Source of the DNA: a virus
Length of the DNA stretch: 43,892 bases
IMG/VR virus record: IMGVR_UViG_3300023179_003210
Span: 1 to 43,892 of that record
Strand: one strand, 5' to 3'
Under the pieces are notes generated by a model that saw only the letters and a program-made list of their open reading frames with translations, had not been told where the DNA came from and did no database searches. The translations under genes and the position numbers were made by a program. Positions 1 through 8,528 of the stretch are shown piece by piece (position 1 is the first letter of the stretch; each line of letters starts with the position of its first letter).

Positions 1-852
1 ATCAATCATACTCATTCTATTCCAATGTTGGAAGAAAAACGTAAATTGTTCAATATCGAACATTATAAACTAACTAAAATTGTTCGTCAGGCAGAAGGCA
101 ACCCTATTATTGTTTATTCTCAGAAAATTCTAAAAGATGAATTTAAGATGGTTCCCGGTCATAAAGACATGGTTGATAAAACAGGGGTCGTGATGCTTAA
201 TGGTGATAAACAAGTTCTACGTAACCTTTTGCAATATTATTTCTGTTCAGAAGTCTTTGATAAGAATCCTAACCATGCTAAATTAGTAGCATGGACAAAT
301 AATACAGTTGATATGTTTAACTCAATTATCCGATCCATGAAATATGGTAAGGCACCTAAGATTGTACTTGGTGAAAAATTAATAGTTGATAAACCTATCA
401 AAGATATGGATGATGAAATTATCTTCACTACTAATGAAGATTTAGTAGTTCTTTCTATCGAGGAAAAGGAAAAAACCTTATCACAAGGCAAGTTCAGTTA
501 CTATGATTGCTTGGTTCGTGGTGATGAAGATCAAGAGCATTATATTCATATCTTACATGAGAAGTCTCAACGCAATTATGACCTGATTTTAAGAAATCTG
601 TCAAGTATGGCAGTAAAAGAGACAGATATTAAGAAAAAAATACAAGCATGGAAGAATTATTACGGTTTTATGGAGAATTTCGCTCTCGTCAACTATAATT
701 ATGCTTTGACGGTACATTGTGCGCAAGGAAGCACGTATGATAATTGTTTCGTAGTGTATAATGATATTATGCGTAACCATCGAGTAGATGAACGTAAAAG
801 AATCCTTTATACATCTGTTACCCGCCCTAGAAATTTACTTTATATTTTATGA
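1..852 (+). CDS. dda: Dda-like SF1 DNA helicase, C-terminal part (5' end outside window)
   Basis: The reading frame is open from base 1, so the N-terminal half with the Walker motifs lies upstream of the window. The visible 283 codons hold the C-terminal RecA-like domain of a RecD/Dda type (SF1B) 5'-3' helicase: a motif IV-like stretch KIVRQAEGNPII, motif V-like TVHCAQGSTYDN near the end and motif VI-like LYTSVTRPRNLLYIL at the very C terminus. In T4, Dda is an early helicase that helps start origin replication and removes proteins from DNA. The stop overlaps the next ATG (ATGA). The Dda name rests on family motifs and T4-like context; a generic UvrD/RecD-like helicase is the alternative. Confidence 0.8.
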   Translation: MNHTHSIPMLEEKRKLFNIEHYKLTKIVRQAEGNPIIVYSQKILKDEFKMVPGHKDMVDKTGVVMLNGDKQVLRNLLQYYFCSEVFDKNPNHAKLVAWTNNTVDMFNSIIRSMKYGKAPKIVLGEKLIVDKPIKDMDDEIIFTTNEDLVVLSIEEKEKTLSQGKFSYYDCLVRGDEDQEHYIHILHEKSQRNYDLILRNLSSMAVKETDIKKKIQAWKNYYGFMENFALVNYNYALTVHCAQGSTYDNCFVVYNDIMRNHRVDERKRILYTSVTRPRNLLYIL

Positions 853-1088
853 CATCACCTATCTCTGATACTACACCGTTAAGCGAATACATTCGTCATG
901 TACTATTCAAATCGAATAAGAAATGTACTGGATGTAATTTGATATGTTTTGAAGATGAAGCCGTCTGCCCTGAATGCCACGGATATATGTTCATTCCTTA
1001 CACTAAACATTTAGAGAACTATTCTTCTGCCGCACAAGTAACGGAACAAGAAGACGTTGAGACTTACTCCGAAATTGATTTACTATAA
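849..1088 (+). CDS. Small zinc-ribbon-like protein, unknown function
   Basis: A 79-residue protein with two CxxC pairs about 13 residues apart (CTGC around residue 26 and CPEC around residue 39), a typical spacing for a structural zinc ribbon. The tail is acidic. It starts inside the stop codon of the helicase gene (ATGA overlap), so it is probably co-translated with it. Such ribbons can bind nucleic acid or protein; nothing here allows a narrower role. Confidence 0.65.
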   Translation: MTSPISDTTPLSEYIRHVLFKSNKKCTGCNLICFEDEAVCPECHGYMFIPYTKHLENYSSAAQVTEQEDVETYSEIDLL

Positions 1089-1089
1089 T

Positions 1090-1263
1090 ATGGCGATACA
1101 ATATAAAGAATACTATATGGGGTTTTATCGGTACGAAGATACTAAAACGTGGACTAATACCCGATTAAACGAAGACCGAGAAGAACTTGAAAAATATTTA
1201 AAAGGATTACAGTACATTGATACTATATCAATCCATATAAAAACAATAGAATTACCAGCATAA
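1090..1263 (+). CDS. Small hypothetical protein
   Basis: A 57-residue protein beginning MAIQYKEYYMGF. I chose the ATG at 1090, directly after the stop of the zinc-ribbon gene (TAA-T-ATG), over an in-frame ATG at 1057 that would overlap that gene by 32 bases. No recognisable motif. The next gene begins one base after its stop, so it sits inside a tight operon. Confidence 0.55.
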   Translation: MAIQYKEYYMGFYRYEDTKTWTNTRLNEDREELEKYLKGLQYIDTISIHIKTIELPA

Positions 1264-1264
1264 C

Positions 1265-2056
1265 ATGAACATACACGACACAATAAGCTATAAATTACAA
1301 TTAATACCATTTGCATTAGGTATCCCAACTACTAACAATGTAGAAACTTTGGTACAGAACATCAATGTTCTGTACAAGTATATTACTAAGCAAGAATATA
1401 ATACGGGCTGTGAAAAAACATCAACATATAATGAAGATGTTGATGATATAGATGTTCATCAATTCGATATAGGGCCAATACCTACTTGTGGTAATACCAA
1501 GTCCAAAGATATTGAACTAGATTGTCAAGAGATAAAATATAATCCTGATAATCAAGCTGAACCATGGAATACTGACAAATTTATACGGGAGTATAGCAAC
1601 TTATTAGCAACATTATCAGATTTAGAAGCAGGTGGAAAATTTAAACTGCACTATGATGATGAAACGGACAAGTATCTAATAGATTCAGCATATGTAGGAA
1701 TATGTGACAAATATAAAAAAATATTAGAAGACCAAGACAGTAGGAAGGCTTTCTATAAAATGTGGACTACTAAAGATTGGGACGTAAGTAACGTCACTTC
1801 CATACCATTTACTGATAAACATACCGAAATTAATAAAGAAAGGGAGGAAGCATTTAGTAAATGTATTGACGCTGCTAACAAAAACGAAGACCTTTTGAAA
1901 GTGTACATGGAACATGTCTACAAACCTGTTAGTTCACCTGCCAAAAAAACCAAACATGTACAGAAATCTTATTTTGAAGAGTGGGATAAAGAAAGAACTA
2001 TTAGATTATCCAAATCTACACCTTCAACCGACCAACAATTACTTTTAAATATATAG
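1265..2056 (+). CDS. Hypothetical protein, acidic, 263 aa
   Basis: A 263-residue charged protein with no family I recognise. The first third has an acidic, low-complexity stretch (EDVDDIDVHQFDIG) followed by a mostly helical-looking, lysine/glutamate-rich region. No signal peptide, membrane segment or enzyme motif is evident. It is packed between small genes of one operon (stop of the previous gene at 1263, next start at 2060). Confidence 0.6.
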   Translation: MNIHDTISYKLQLIPFALGIPTTNNVETLVQNINVLYKYITKQEYNTGCEKTSTYNEDVDDIDVHQFDIGPIPTCGNTKSKDIELDCQEIKYNPDNQAEPWNTDKFIREYSNLLATLSDLEAGGKFKLHYDDETDKYLIDSAYVGICDKYKKILEDQDSRKAFYKMWTTKDWDVSNVTSIPFTDKHTEINKEREEAFSKCIDAANKNEDLLKVYMEHVYKPVSSPAKKTKHVQKSYFEEWDKERTIRLSKSTPSTDQQLLLNI

Positions 2057-2059
2057 CTT

Positions 2060-2695
2060 ATGCAGTTCAACGAAACACAACTACGCCAGAAACTAAAAAA
2101 AGAATTAGGCTTTGCCGATATTCCTGATGATGAATTGAAGAATCATCAAATTCAATTAAACTCTCCTACCGGACGATCAAACTCCCTATCTCTAACTGTT
2201 GCCGCATATATTGATGCAGAGGTCGAATTAACTCGACAATCATATATCGACCTTGGATTGATGATGGAGAATACAGAGGTTCCTACCCTTTTAGAAACTA
2301 CTGAAAATATCATTGTAGGTTCTCAAAGTTCTTCTAACTTAGAAGTTAATAATGTGAAATATTATGATATTTCCTTTGCTAAGGATGACCAAATACAAAA
2401 CTACACAGTTGCCCTTGGGTTTGATCCTTTAGATATTCAATCTTTACAAAATCTAAAGGAGCAATCCGATTTAATTAAATCACATTTCACTTTTGTTAAA
2501 GAACGAACCCGTGATCAATTAGTTGGATTTGAAATCATTATCTCATACTATCAATATGTTAACCTTGTAGGTGGATTAATCAATCCAAATCCTTTGTTTG
2601 GTGATAATTTAACTGAGAATATTGCTGCAAGATTAAGTACTATCTTTGAAGGTGCAGAAGATATTGATTTAATTAGAAAACAATTCAGTTTATAA
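2060..2695 (+). CDS. Hypothetical protein, 211 aa
   Basis: A 211-residue protein starting MQFNETQLRQKLKKELG. It looks like an alternating alpha/beta fold without known catalytic motifs. The next gene (an ATPase) starts two bases after its stop, so the two may act together, but this is only inferred from spacing. Confidence 0.6.
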   Translation: MQFNETQLRQKLKKELGFADIPDDELKNHQIQLNSPTGRSNSLSLTVAAYIDAEVELTRQSYIDLGLMMENTEVPTLLETTENIIVGSQSSSNLEVNNVKYYDISFAKDDQIQNYTVALGFDPLDIQSLQNLKEQSDLIKSHFTFVKERTRDQLVGFEIIISYYQYVNLVGGLINPNPLFGDNLTENIAARLSTIFEGAEDIDLIRKQFSL

Positions 2696-2696
2696 T

Positions 2697-3494
2697 ATGA
2701 TTCATAATATAAAATTCCTTTCAGGCTTCCCCACATCGTTTCCTCATTTAAAAGATAAAACAATATCTTTTAATACAGGGTTGAATGTACTCTTCGGAGA
2801 AAATGGATGCGGAAAATCCACTATTCTAAAAACTCTTGCAGCCTATTCAGGTATTCAAAAAGGTGGATGGAGTTCAATATCTGATCCTATGAAGCTAGCA
2901 TCACGGTCAACAGGACACTTCCCATATGTATATAATGCATACACCCCTGCTAATCTTGATGCACAAGTAGGATGGGATGGTGTCCCCACTTTCTACAATG
3001 ACTCTGAAATGCTTAACAAGAACAATTTCACATGGTTTTTTGATAGTGCAGTCCTTTCAGAAGATGGTATCACTACAGGTGCCGAGCAATTAGATGTAAT
3101 GGCAGCAAAGCCTTCTAGCGGACAATATCGGATTCATAAGATTAATAAAATCATGCAAGTGATTCAGAATCCACCTAACTTAGCTATTATTCCCCCTGAC
3201 ATTTCAGATAAACAAGCAGCAATGGCAGAAGTTCAATATATTCAAAATTTACCTCGTAATGGAAAGATTGCATTATTATTTGATGAACCAGAAAAGGCTC
3301 TTGCCCTTCCAAAACAATTGGATTTGTTTAATACATTGTTGACTCTTTCGGAACATTTTCAAGTTATTATCGCAACACACTCACCATTTATTTTATTCTT
3401 TAAAGGAGCAAATATTTTAGATATTAACCCCGGTTATGCTAATCTGTGCAGGGAATTGATTAAAAAACAAGTGACTCCTACAAAGAAAAAATAA
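2697..3494 (+). CDS. OLD-like/ABC-type AAA ATPase
   Basis: A 265-residue ATPase of the ABC/OLD/RecF fold. The Walker A motif GENGCGKST is at residues 34-42 after an ABC-type N-terminal strand pair. A short linker contains PSSGQYR (residues ~141-147), which takes the place of the signature motif. Walker B is IALLFDEPEKAL, and a terminal IIATHSPFIL supplies the H-loop. It lacks the Toprim nuclease domain of full OLD proteins, so alone it is an ATPase module. Family members act in DNA repair, plasmid and phage exclusion or defence. It lies directly upstream of a small membrane protein and an HExxH protein, a possible functional group. Confidence 0.8.
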   Translation: MIHNIKFLSGFPTSFPHLKDKTISFNTGLNVLFGENGCGKSTILKTLAAYSGIQKGGWSSISDPMKLASRSTGHFPYVYNAYTPANLDAQVGWDGVPTFYNDSEMLNKNNFTWFFDSAVLSEDGITTGAEQLDVMAAKPSSGQYRIHKINKIMQVIQNPPNLAIIPPDISDKQAAMAEVQYIQNLPRNGKIALLFDEPEKALALPKQLDLFNTLLTLSEHFQVIIATHSPFILFFKGANILDINPGYANLCRELIKKQVTPTKKK

Positions 3495-3495
3495 T

Positions 3496-3747
3496 ATGAT
3501 TTTTAGTTGGTGTACAGCATTTTTAGTTACTATGGCGTATATAGTAGTAGATGCTTTATATGCACTGTATACCATCCATATACAGAAAGGTAATGCGGTA
3601 AAGGCTGCGAGTGTGGGAGCAGGAATGTATGCTCTTATGGCATATGGCGTAATAACATTTACTTCACAACCCATCTATGTTATATTTGTTGCATTGGGTT
3701 CGTGGATAGGAACATATGTGATCGTAAAATGGTATAATAAAAAATGA
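3496..3747 (+). CDS. Small membrane protein, 2-3 transmembrane helices
   Basis: An 83-residue, strongly hydrophobic protein. Hydrophobic segments are visible at about residues 4-24, 38-56 and 58-76, and the C terminus is basic (WYNKK), which suggests an inner-membrane protein. It begins one base after the ATPase stop and overlaps the next gene by four bases (ATGA). Function unknown; holin-like or superinfection-related roles are possible but unsupported. Confidence 0.65.
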   Translation: MIFSWCTAFLVTMAYIVVDALYALYTIHIQKGNAVKAASVGAGMYALMAYGVITFTSQPIYVIFVALGSWIGTYVIVKWYNKK

Positions 3748-4352
3748 CACGGGAAATGTACATAGGTAAGGCTATAAAAGATATGATAGCCAGTGATATT
3801 ACGATTTCTTTCACAAGAAGAAAGAATTCTAGTAAGTTCTCTGCTAGTTATTTTGATCCCTTAACAGGACCATCTTATACTGCCCCACCTAAGTTCACCG
3901 TTAATTATTTTGATAATGACCTTCCTAATATTTTTGAATATTTCATTCATGAATATTGTCATTTTAAGCAATGGAAAGAAGGTTCGGAAATATGGAAAAA
4001 TGGTCAAGCAAATTGGTTACTTTTTGATCTATTTCTTAAGAAGAAGTTTGATAAATTCACTAAGGCGCAATTACTCACAATTCAAAAATTAGAATTGGAT
4101 TGTGATACACGCGTACTAGAGGAAGTTCGTAAATATAATCTTCCTATAGATATTCGGAAATATTGTAAAGAGAGTAATTCTTACATTTATTCATATAATA
4201 TCGTATATGATCGTCGTAATTTTATGGAGATTGTGGATTTTACTGATAAAGAGTTGTTGAAATATATGCCCTCTCGCCAAATATCTGCTGATAAAATACA
4301 GACCCGCATCCCCAAATATGATAAAATATATACTCAATTATTAAATAATTGA
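3744..4352 (+). CDS. Putative HExxH zinc metalloprotease-like protein (SprT-like)
   Basis: A 202-residue protein carrying HEYCHFKQW at residues 69-77, a good HExxH zinc-protease signature (H69, E70, H73). A conserved-looking LELDCDTRVLEE about 45 residues later could supply the third metal ligand or the supporting acidic residue. SprT/WLM-type small metalloproteins in phages share this layout. No secretion signal, so it would act in the cytoplasm. It follows the membrane protein with ATGA overlap. Confidence 0.6.
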   Translation: MTREMYIGKAIKDMIASDITISFTRRKNSSKFSASYFDPLTGPSYTAPPKFTVNYFDNDLPNIFEYFIHEYCHFKQWKEGSEIWKNGQANWLLFDLFLKKKFDKFTKAQLLTIQKLELDCDTRVLEEVRKYNLPIDIRKYCKESNSYIYSYNIVYDRRNFMEIVDFTDKELLKYMPSRQISADKIQTRIPKYDKIYTQLLNN

Positions 4353-4778
4353 ATGCCATATATAAATGTTTATGAAAGCTTTGATTTCTTTGTAGAATCT
4401 ATTTTAGAATCCAATGCATTAGGGTTAATAGGGTTTACCACTTCGGAAGGAACTGCATATTCATATGTGCATAGCCCAAATATTACACACTATCATATGA
4501 TAACTAATAAAGTGAATGTGTCGGGAAATAGAGACGCACTTATATCTTCTTGCGAAGAAGTTGATGATCCTAATAAATTACAGTGGAGATATAACTTTTC
4601 TAATAGATTAGTGTATATTTGGAAAGAACATAATTCCAAAAGCAAAGAGGTATTGGAACATTTAATGGGTTTTTTAGAAGCAAAAAGATGGCAGGTAAAT
4701 GGGGTAAAATATCTAAATAATTGGGATAACTCTGATGAAGCAGACGACCTATTCAAAGTTTCTCATTTCAAGCGTTAA
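4353..4778 (+). CDS. Hypothetical protein, 141 aa
   Basis: A 141-residue protein starting immediately after the stop of the HExxH gene (TGA-ATG). No motif recognised; it looks like a compact alpha/beta protein. It is the last gene of the left plus-strand operon and its end overlaps by four bases the end of the convergent minus-strand gene. Confidence 0.55.
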   Translation: MPYINVYESFDFFVESILESNALGLIGFTTSEGTAYSYVHSPNITHYHMITNKVNVSGNRDALISSCEEVDDPNKLQWRYNFSNRLVYIWKEHNSKSKEVLEHLMGFLEAKRWQVNGVKYLNNWDNSDEADDLFKVSHFKR

Positions 4779-5257
4779 CAGCATTTCCATGACATATCCT
4801 TAAATATTTCTTTTAGGTTTAAACTCGAAAGGAACTCTTTTAATAATTTTGGATTTGGTTCAATTGTTCCTAATACAAGGATTTCATCTTGAATACATCC
4901 GTCCAGTTCTGATACATGATTAGCTTGTTGAATCAAGCTCCGTTTTGTCTGTGATAGCATAAAAATCTTACCTGTCAATGAACGGATTTTATAAACAACT
5001 TTATTAAAGAAAGCATTAAATTTATCATAATCAATAAATTGAAAAACTTCAAGATCAGGACTTAACTGTTCCACATGATAAAATAATAATTGTTTATTCT
5101 CTAATAATTTATTAATATTTGTAAGGAATAGATACAACATTATTTTTTTACAATCAGGGGTAAACTTCCCCAACAGACCACAGGTTTCTAATAAATTGAT
5201 ATATTCAATTTGCCATGACTTAAAAAAGTCCTCTAATAACACAAATTGGTACTGCAT
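4775..5257 (-). CDS. Hypothetical protein downstream of the terminase-like gene
   Basis: A 160-residue, largely helical, leucine/phenylalanine-rich protein ending in MSWKCC. It is the last gene of a three-gene minus-strand block and begins 17 bases after the end of the GIY-YIG/terminase-like gene. No known family recognised. Its position would suit a partner of that protein, which is inference from context only. Confidence 0.55.
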   Translation of the reverse strand: MQYQFVLLEDFFKSWQIEYINLLETCGLLGKFTPDCKKIMLYLFLTNINKLLENKQLLFYHVEQLSPDLEVFQFIDYDKFNAFFNKVVYKIRSLTGKIFMLSQTKRSLIQQANHVSELDGCIQDEILVLGTIEPNPKLLKEFLSSLNLKEIFKDMSWKCC

Positions 5258-5274
5258 CGGATACCATATACCTT

Positions 5275-6435
5275 TTATGAGGCATATTCAAGGGCAAACT
5301 CTGTATTAAAAAACTCATCCCCTGCCATAGAACGTATTAACTTTTCAAATTCGGGGGTATTTTGCGGAGGAATATCTTTATAATTTATATATGTAATATT
5401 CCAACCTTTATCTTTAGATAATCCTAGTAGTTTACTATCAGGATTTTTAGGAGTTCCCCCTATAATAATTTTTGAACTCTTGCTACTAGCCATCATAGGT
5501 CTGATATATTTGAATACTTCATCAAATAATTCTTCTTGAATGTAATCAATATTATCCATTATAAGATTGTTTATACCAAATCCTCTCAACCCATACGAAT
5601 TAAAACTGCTAAACTTTATACGTGAACCGTTCATAAAAATCAAGTTCTCTTTGTCATGCCTATTAATTTCATCTTTTAACAGATTAGGAAGATTATTGTG
5701 TAAATTTATTATTAATTCCCTCATATGATCACTACCATGCTGTGATGACGAAAGTATTACATTGGTGATGTCCCTATGAAATATACAAGTATGTAATAGA
5801 AATATAGCATACAGAGTACTAACACCTGACTGCCTACTAGAATTAGTGATATTATATCTATTATCTCTCCAACTTGACAATATCTCTTTCTGTTTAGGAT
5901 ATAGTTTTATTAACTTGTCATTTATTCTGATATACTTTTCAGCAAAATATAAGATATCATCCTTACATGATTTAAACTCATTTACATCATTCTCATTATA
6001 TGTGATGGGATCATGAGCAAACTTGTACTTTTCAACTAATGCTTTCGGAGGACGACCTAGACGGATATGAATAATCCCATTAATATAATCATCACGGAAA
6101 AGAACGTTTTCATCGACCTGATACTTATGTTCTAACCACATATTTTCCCATGCACAAGAGGTAAGACAAAGTATCTCTCTTTTAAATGCATCTGGCCCAT
6201 CCTTGGCAAGTAACCGTTGAATTTCTTCACTGGATGAGAAATATTCCCGCCAATCACTCTCTTTAATAACCAATCTTTTACGTTTCTTGCCTTTAAGAGG
6301 GGGTTTACGAGTCTTTGAATGTAACTGCTTCTTACCAATGTACTTGATGCCACTAGGTAAATGTGTTATTCGGTAAATGAATCCAAATGAGTTATCAATT
6401 TCTTCTTGTGTAGGTATATTTTCCCAATTTGCCAT
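5275..6435 (-). CDS. GIY-YIG nuclease domain fused to a terminase-like ATPase domain
   Basis: A 386-residue protein with two parts. Residues ~18-125 form a GIY-YIG type domain: GFIYRITHL and KYIGKKQL give the two motif strands, followed by SDWREYFSSSEEI and FKREIL, the pattern of phage GIY-YIG nucleases. Residues ~150-386 look like the ATPase domain of a large terminase subunit: a Walker A-like SRQSGVST after YPKQKEILSSW, a degenerate Walker B (NNLIMDNIDYI in place of the usual DE) and a coupling-type IIIGGTPK. The protein stops at FFNTEFALEYAS, where the RNase H-like nuclease domain of gp17 would begin. It may be a split or degenerate packaging ATPase, or a homing-type nuclease with a captured ATPase. 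Confidence 0.7.
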   Translation of the reverse strand: MANWENIPTQEEIDNSFGFIYRITHLPSGIKYIGKKQLHSKTRKPPLKGKKRKRLVIKESDWREYFSSSEEIQRLLAKDGPDAFKREILCLTSCAWENMWLEHKYQVDENVLFRDDYINGIIHIRLGRPPKALVEKYKFAHDPITYNENDVNEFKSCKDDILYFAEKYIRINDKLIKLYPKQKEILSSWRDNRYNITNSSRQSGVSTLYAIFLLHTCIFHRDITNVILSSSQHGSDHMRELIINLHNNLPNLLKDEINRHDKENLIFMNGSRIKFSSFNSYGLRGFGINNLIMDNIDYIQEELFDEVFKYIRPMMASSKSSKIIIGGTPKNPDSKLLGLSKDKGWNITYINYKDIPPQNTPEFEKLIRSMAGDEFFNTEFALEYAS

Positions 6436-6438
6436 GAA

Positions 6439-6456
6439 TATACTTAAAGAAGTATA
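6439..6456 (-). promoter_or_regulatory. Short inverted repeat just upstream of the terminase-like start
   Basis: TATACTT-AAAG-AAGTATA, a perfect 7-bp inverted repeat with a four-base loop, ends three bases before the minus-strand ATG at 6435. It lies in the 27-base gap between the small basic gene and the terminase-like gene. It may modulate translation or be a protein-binding dyad. Confidence 0.4.
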
Positions 6457-6462
6457 AGTTCA

Positions 6463-6642
6463 TTATCTACTTCTTTTCTTACGTCTATTTTTAATAGAAC
6501 CTCTACGTTGCATCGGACCAAGAACATTAGGAGTACGGGTATCACTAGTATCATATGCACCGTCATTACCTAATACTCCTGCAACAGCCATACCATCCTC
6601 TTTAAGGATTTCAGCTACAAAATTATCAAAATTTTCTGTCAT
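6463..6642 (-). CDS. Small basic protein, 59 aa
   Basis: A 59-codon gene starting MTENFDNFVAEILKEDG and ending in a strongly basic tail (NRRKKRSR). The middle AVAGVLGNDGAYDTSDTRTP is glycine/threonine-rich and looks structured enough to be real. It starts divergently from uvsY and precedes the GIY-YIG/terminase-like gene by 27 bases, so the three minus-strand genes probably form one unit. The basic tail suggests nucleic acid binding. I do not recognise the family. Confidence 0.6.
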   Translation of the reverse strand: MTENFDNFVAEILKEDGMAVAGVLGNDGAYDTSDTRTPNVLGPMQRRGSIKNRRKKRSR

Positions 6643-6643
6643 A

Positions 6644-6673
6644 TTGAAATATTTAGTAGAAATACTATATTGT
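6644..6673 (+). promoter_or_regulatory. Candidate promoter for the uvsY-uvsW-55-47 unit
   Basis: TTGAAA (6644-6649), an 18-base spacer and TATTGT (6668-6673), 12 bases before the ATG at 6686. It lies in the divergent gap between the minus-strand block and uvsY. A weaker match than the other promoters in this window. Confidence 0.4.
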
Positions 6674-6685
6674 TTGATATATATT

Positions 6686-7087
6686 ATGGTTCATATGGAA
6701 CCCTATTTACAAATTGAACAATATGCTAAAGATTTAGACATTGATACGCAAGTAGATGTTACGAATATCATGGAAAAACAAATGAGTGCTCCAAATGTTC
6801 GTCATAAATGGCTTTATAAGCTTGTGCAATCTAAACAAGGACTCTTACGACTATTAGATGAGAAAGAGGCGCTAATGCAGCATAAAATGCAAGGAAACCC
6901 CCTACCAGTTAGTGCTCCGGTATTAAAAAGGAAAGCAGAAGGAGATTTGGATATCCAAACCCTTAATAAGAAGATACACCAACAGGAACTATTGGTAGAA
7001 TATCTTGATGGCGCAGTTAAACAGATTAATCAAATTGGATTTGATTTTAGAAATCTTGTAGAACTGATGAAGATGGAAAATTTATAA
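6686..7087 (+). CDS. uvsY: UvsY-like recombination mediator
   Basis: 133 residues from the ATG at 6686 (an ATG at 6644 would add 14 hydrophobic residues and overlap the promoter). T4 UvsY is 137 residues; it loads UvsX onto gp32-covered single-stranded DNA. Here the helical body includes HKWLYKLVQSKQG, a charged middle and a C-terminal LVEYLDGAVKQINQIGFDFR, which parallels the end of T4 UvsY (a helix followed by 'K..GF.I'). The position directly before uvsW, as in T4, supports the call. Sequence similarity by eye is modest. Confidence 0.65.
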   Translation: MVHMEPYLQIEQYAKDLDIDTQVDVTNIMEKQMSAPNVRHKWLYKLVQSKQGLLRLLDEKEALMQHKMQGNPLPVSAPVLKRKAEGDLDIQTLNKKIHQQELLVEYLDGAVKQINQIGFDFRNLVELMKMENL

Positions 7088-7090
7088 AAG

Positions 7091-8527
7091 TTGCGTGAAC
7101 TCATTTCAGTTGATATAAAAAATAAAAGCGCAATACTTAGCTGTGCTCCCCATATTTTTAAATTGATCAGAGAAAAATTCTCTGTCCCGAATCCATCGTT
7201 CCAAACCAGAAGATTTGCTCCTCGGAAATATATCATAACCCCTTCAGGTGCATTTGAAGTTGGATTATGGGAGGAAATTCGGCATTATATCTCCACAATG
7301 AAGATTCCTATCGAGTTAAAACTCTCGCCAGAATTTATTCATCATTTCTCTCCGAAATTCCCCGCATATAATATTCAAAACATTGATGGATTCACTTACT
7401 ATGATCATCAAAAAAATACCATAGAAGAATTTCTAAAAAATGGTAGAGGATTAGGAATCCTAGCAACATCTGCGGGTAAGTCAGTCCTTATAGGTGGTTT
7501 AATTAAAACTGTCCTTCATTATAATCCAAATTTTAAGATTCTGATTATAGTTCCCAATACTGCCCTTGTCAATCAGATGTATCATTCATTTATAGATGAA
7601 TATAACATGCCTGTTATTGATAGATGGGGCGATGGATATGTTCCCGATTGGAATTCTAATGTAATTATTGCTAATAGTCAAATATTAATCTCTGATATCA
7701 AATATACCGTGTCGATGGTTAAGGATTTTGATATGGTGGTAGTAGACGAAGTTCACAGACTAGGTGAAAAGAAGAACCAAATCAATAAAGTGGTTCATAA
7801 CATTACCACACCACATAAGTTTGGCTTAACAGGGACTCTTCCTGATAATTACATGGCATCATGGAATATTATCGGTAAGATTGGACCTATTTTATATGAG
7901 GAAACTTCTTATAATATTCGTCAAAAGGGTGTTGCGGCAGAAGTAGAAATCAAAGTGATTATATGTAAACATACAACTGAACCAGAGAAGACGGTTAAGA
8001 CAGCACTTAGCCTTCCTACTGATAAGTATAACAATGAACGGGTGTTTTTATATAGACATGTTACTCGTAACAATATTATTAAGAAGATTGCTGAGAAAAC
8101 TACAGGCAATACATTGATTCTAGTAGATGTGATAGAACATGGTGAATACCTAGAAAAATTACTAACAGATATTCCTAATAAACAAATTTATTTTGTTCAG
8201 GGGTCAATGGAAACTGATGATCGCAAAGATATTATAGATATAATGGAAAAAAATAACAACATTATTTGTATTGCGATGTCCCAAATATTTTCCACAGGTA
8301 TTTCTATAAACAATTTACCTTTCGTAATATTTTCCTGCATAGGAAAAAGTTTAATTAAAATTTCTCAATCAATTGGTAGATCAATGCGGTTACATGAAAA
8401 TAAAGACAAGTCAATTATTTATGACATTGCGGATGATACTGAATATTCTTTTGATCATTTAAAAAAGCGATTAAAGATTTATAAAGACATAAAGATACCT
8501 TTTGAGATTAAGAAAATAACAATTTAA
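7091..8527 (+). CDS. uvsW: UvsW-type RNA-DNA and DNA helicase
   Basis: A 478-residue SF2 helicase, close to T4 UvsW (about 500). Walker A ATSAGKS is at residues 125-131 (T4 has TSAGKS), the DExH box DEVH at 219-222, motif III-like LTGTLPD about 40 residues later and motif VI-like SIGRSMR near residue 430. The N-terminal ~100 residues match the small DNA-binding domain of UvsW. It unwinds R-loops and branched DNA, stopping origin replication and promoting recombination. The start is TTG at 7091, three bases after uvsY's stop; no in-frame ATG lies nearby. Confidence 0.9.
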   Translation: MRELISVDIKNKSAILSCAPHIFKLIREKFSVPNPSFQTRRFAPRKYIITPSGAFEVGLWEEIRHYISTMKIPIELKLSPEFIHHFSPKFPAYNIQNIDGFTYYDHQKNTIEEFLKNGRGLGILATSAGKSVLIGGLIKTVLHYNPNFKILIIVPNTALVNQMYHSFIDEYNMPVIDRWGDGYVPDWNSNVIIANSQILISDIKYTVSMVKDFDMVVVDEVHRLGEKKNQINKVVHNITTPHKFGLTGTLPDNYMASWNIIGKIGPILYEETSYNIRQKGVAAEVEIKVIICKHTTEPEKTVKTALSLPTDKYNNERVFLYRHVTRNNIIKKIAEKTTGNTLILVDVIEHGEYLEKLLTDIPNKQIYFVQGSMETDDRKDIIDIMEKNNNIICIAMSQIFSTGISINNLPFVIFSCIGKSLIKISQSIGRSMRLHENKDKSIIYDIADDTEYSFDHLKKRLKIYKDIKIPFEIKKITI

Positions 8528-8528
8528 T

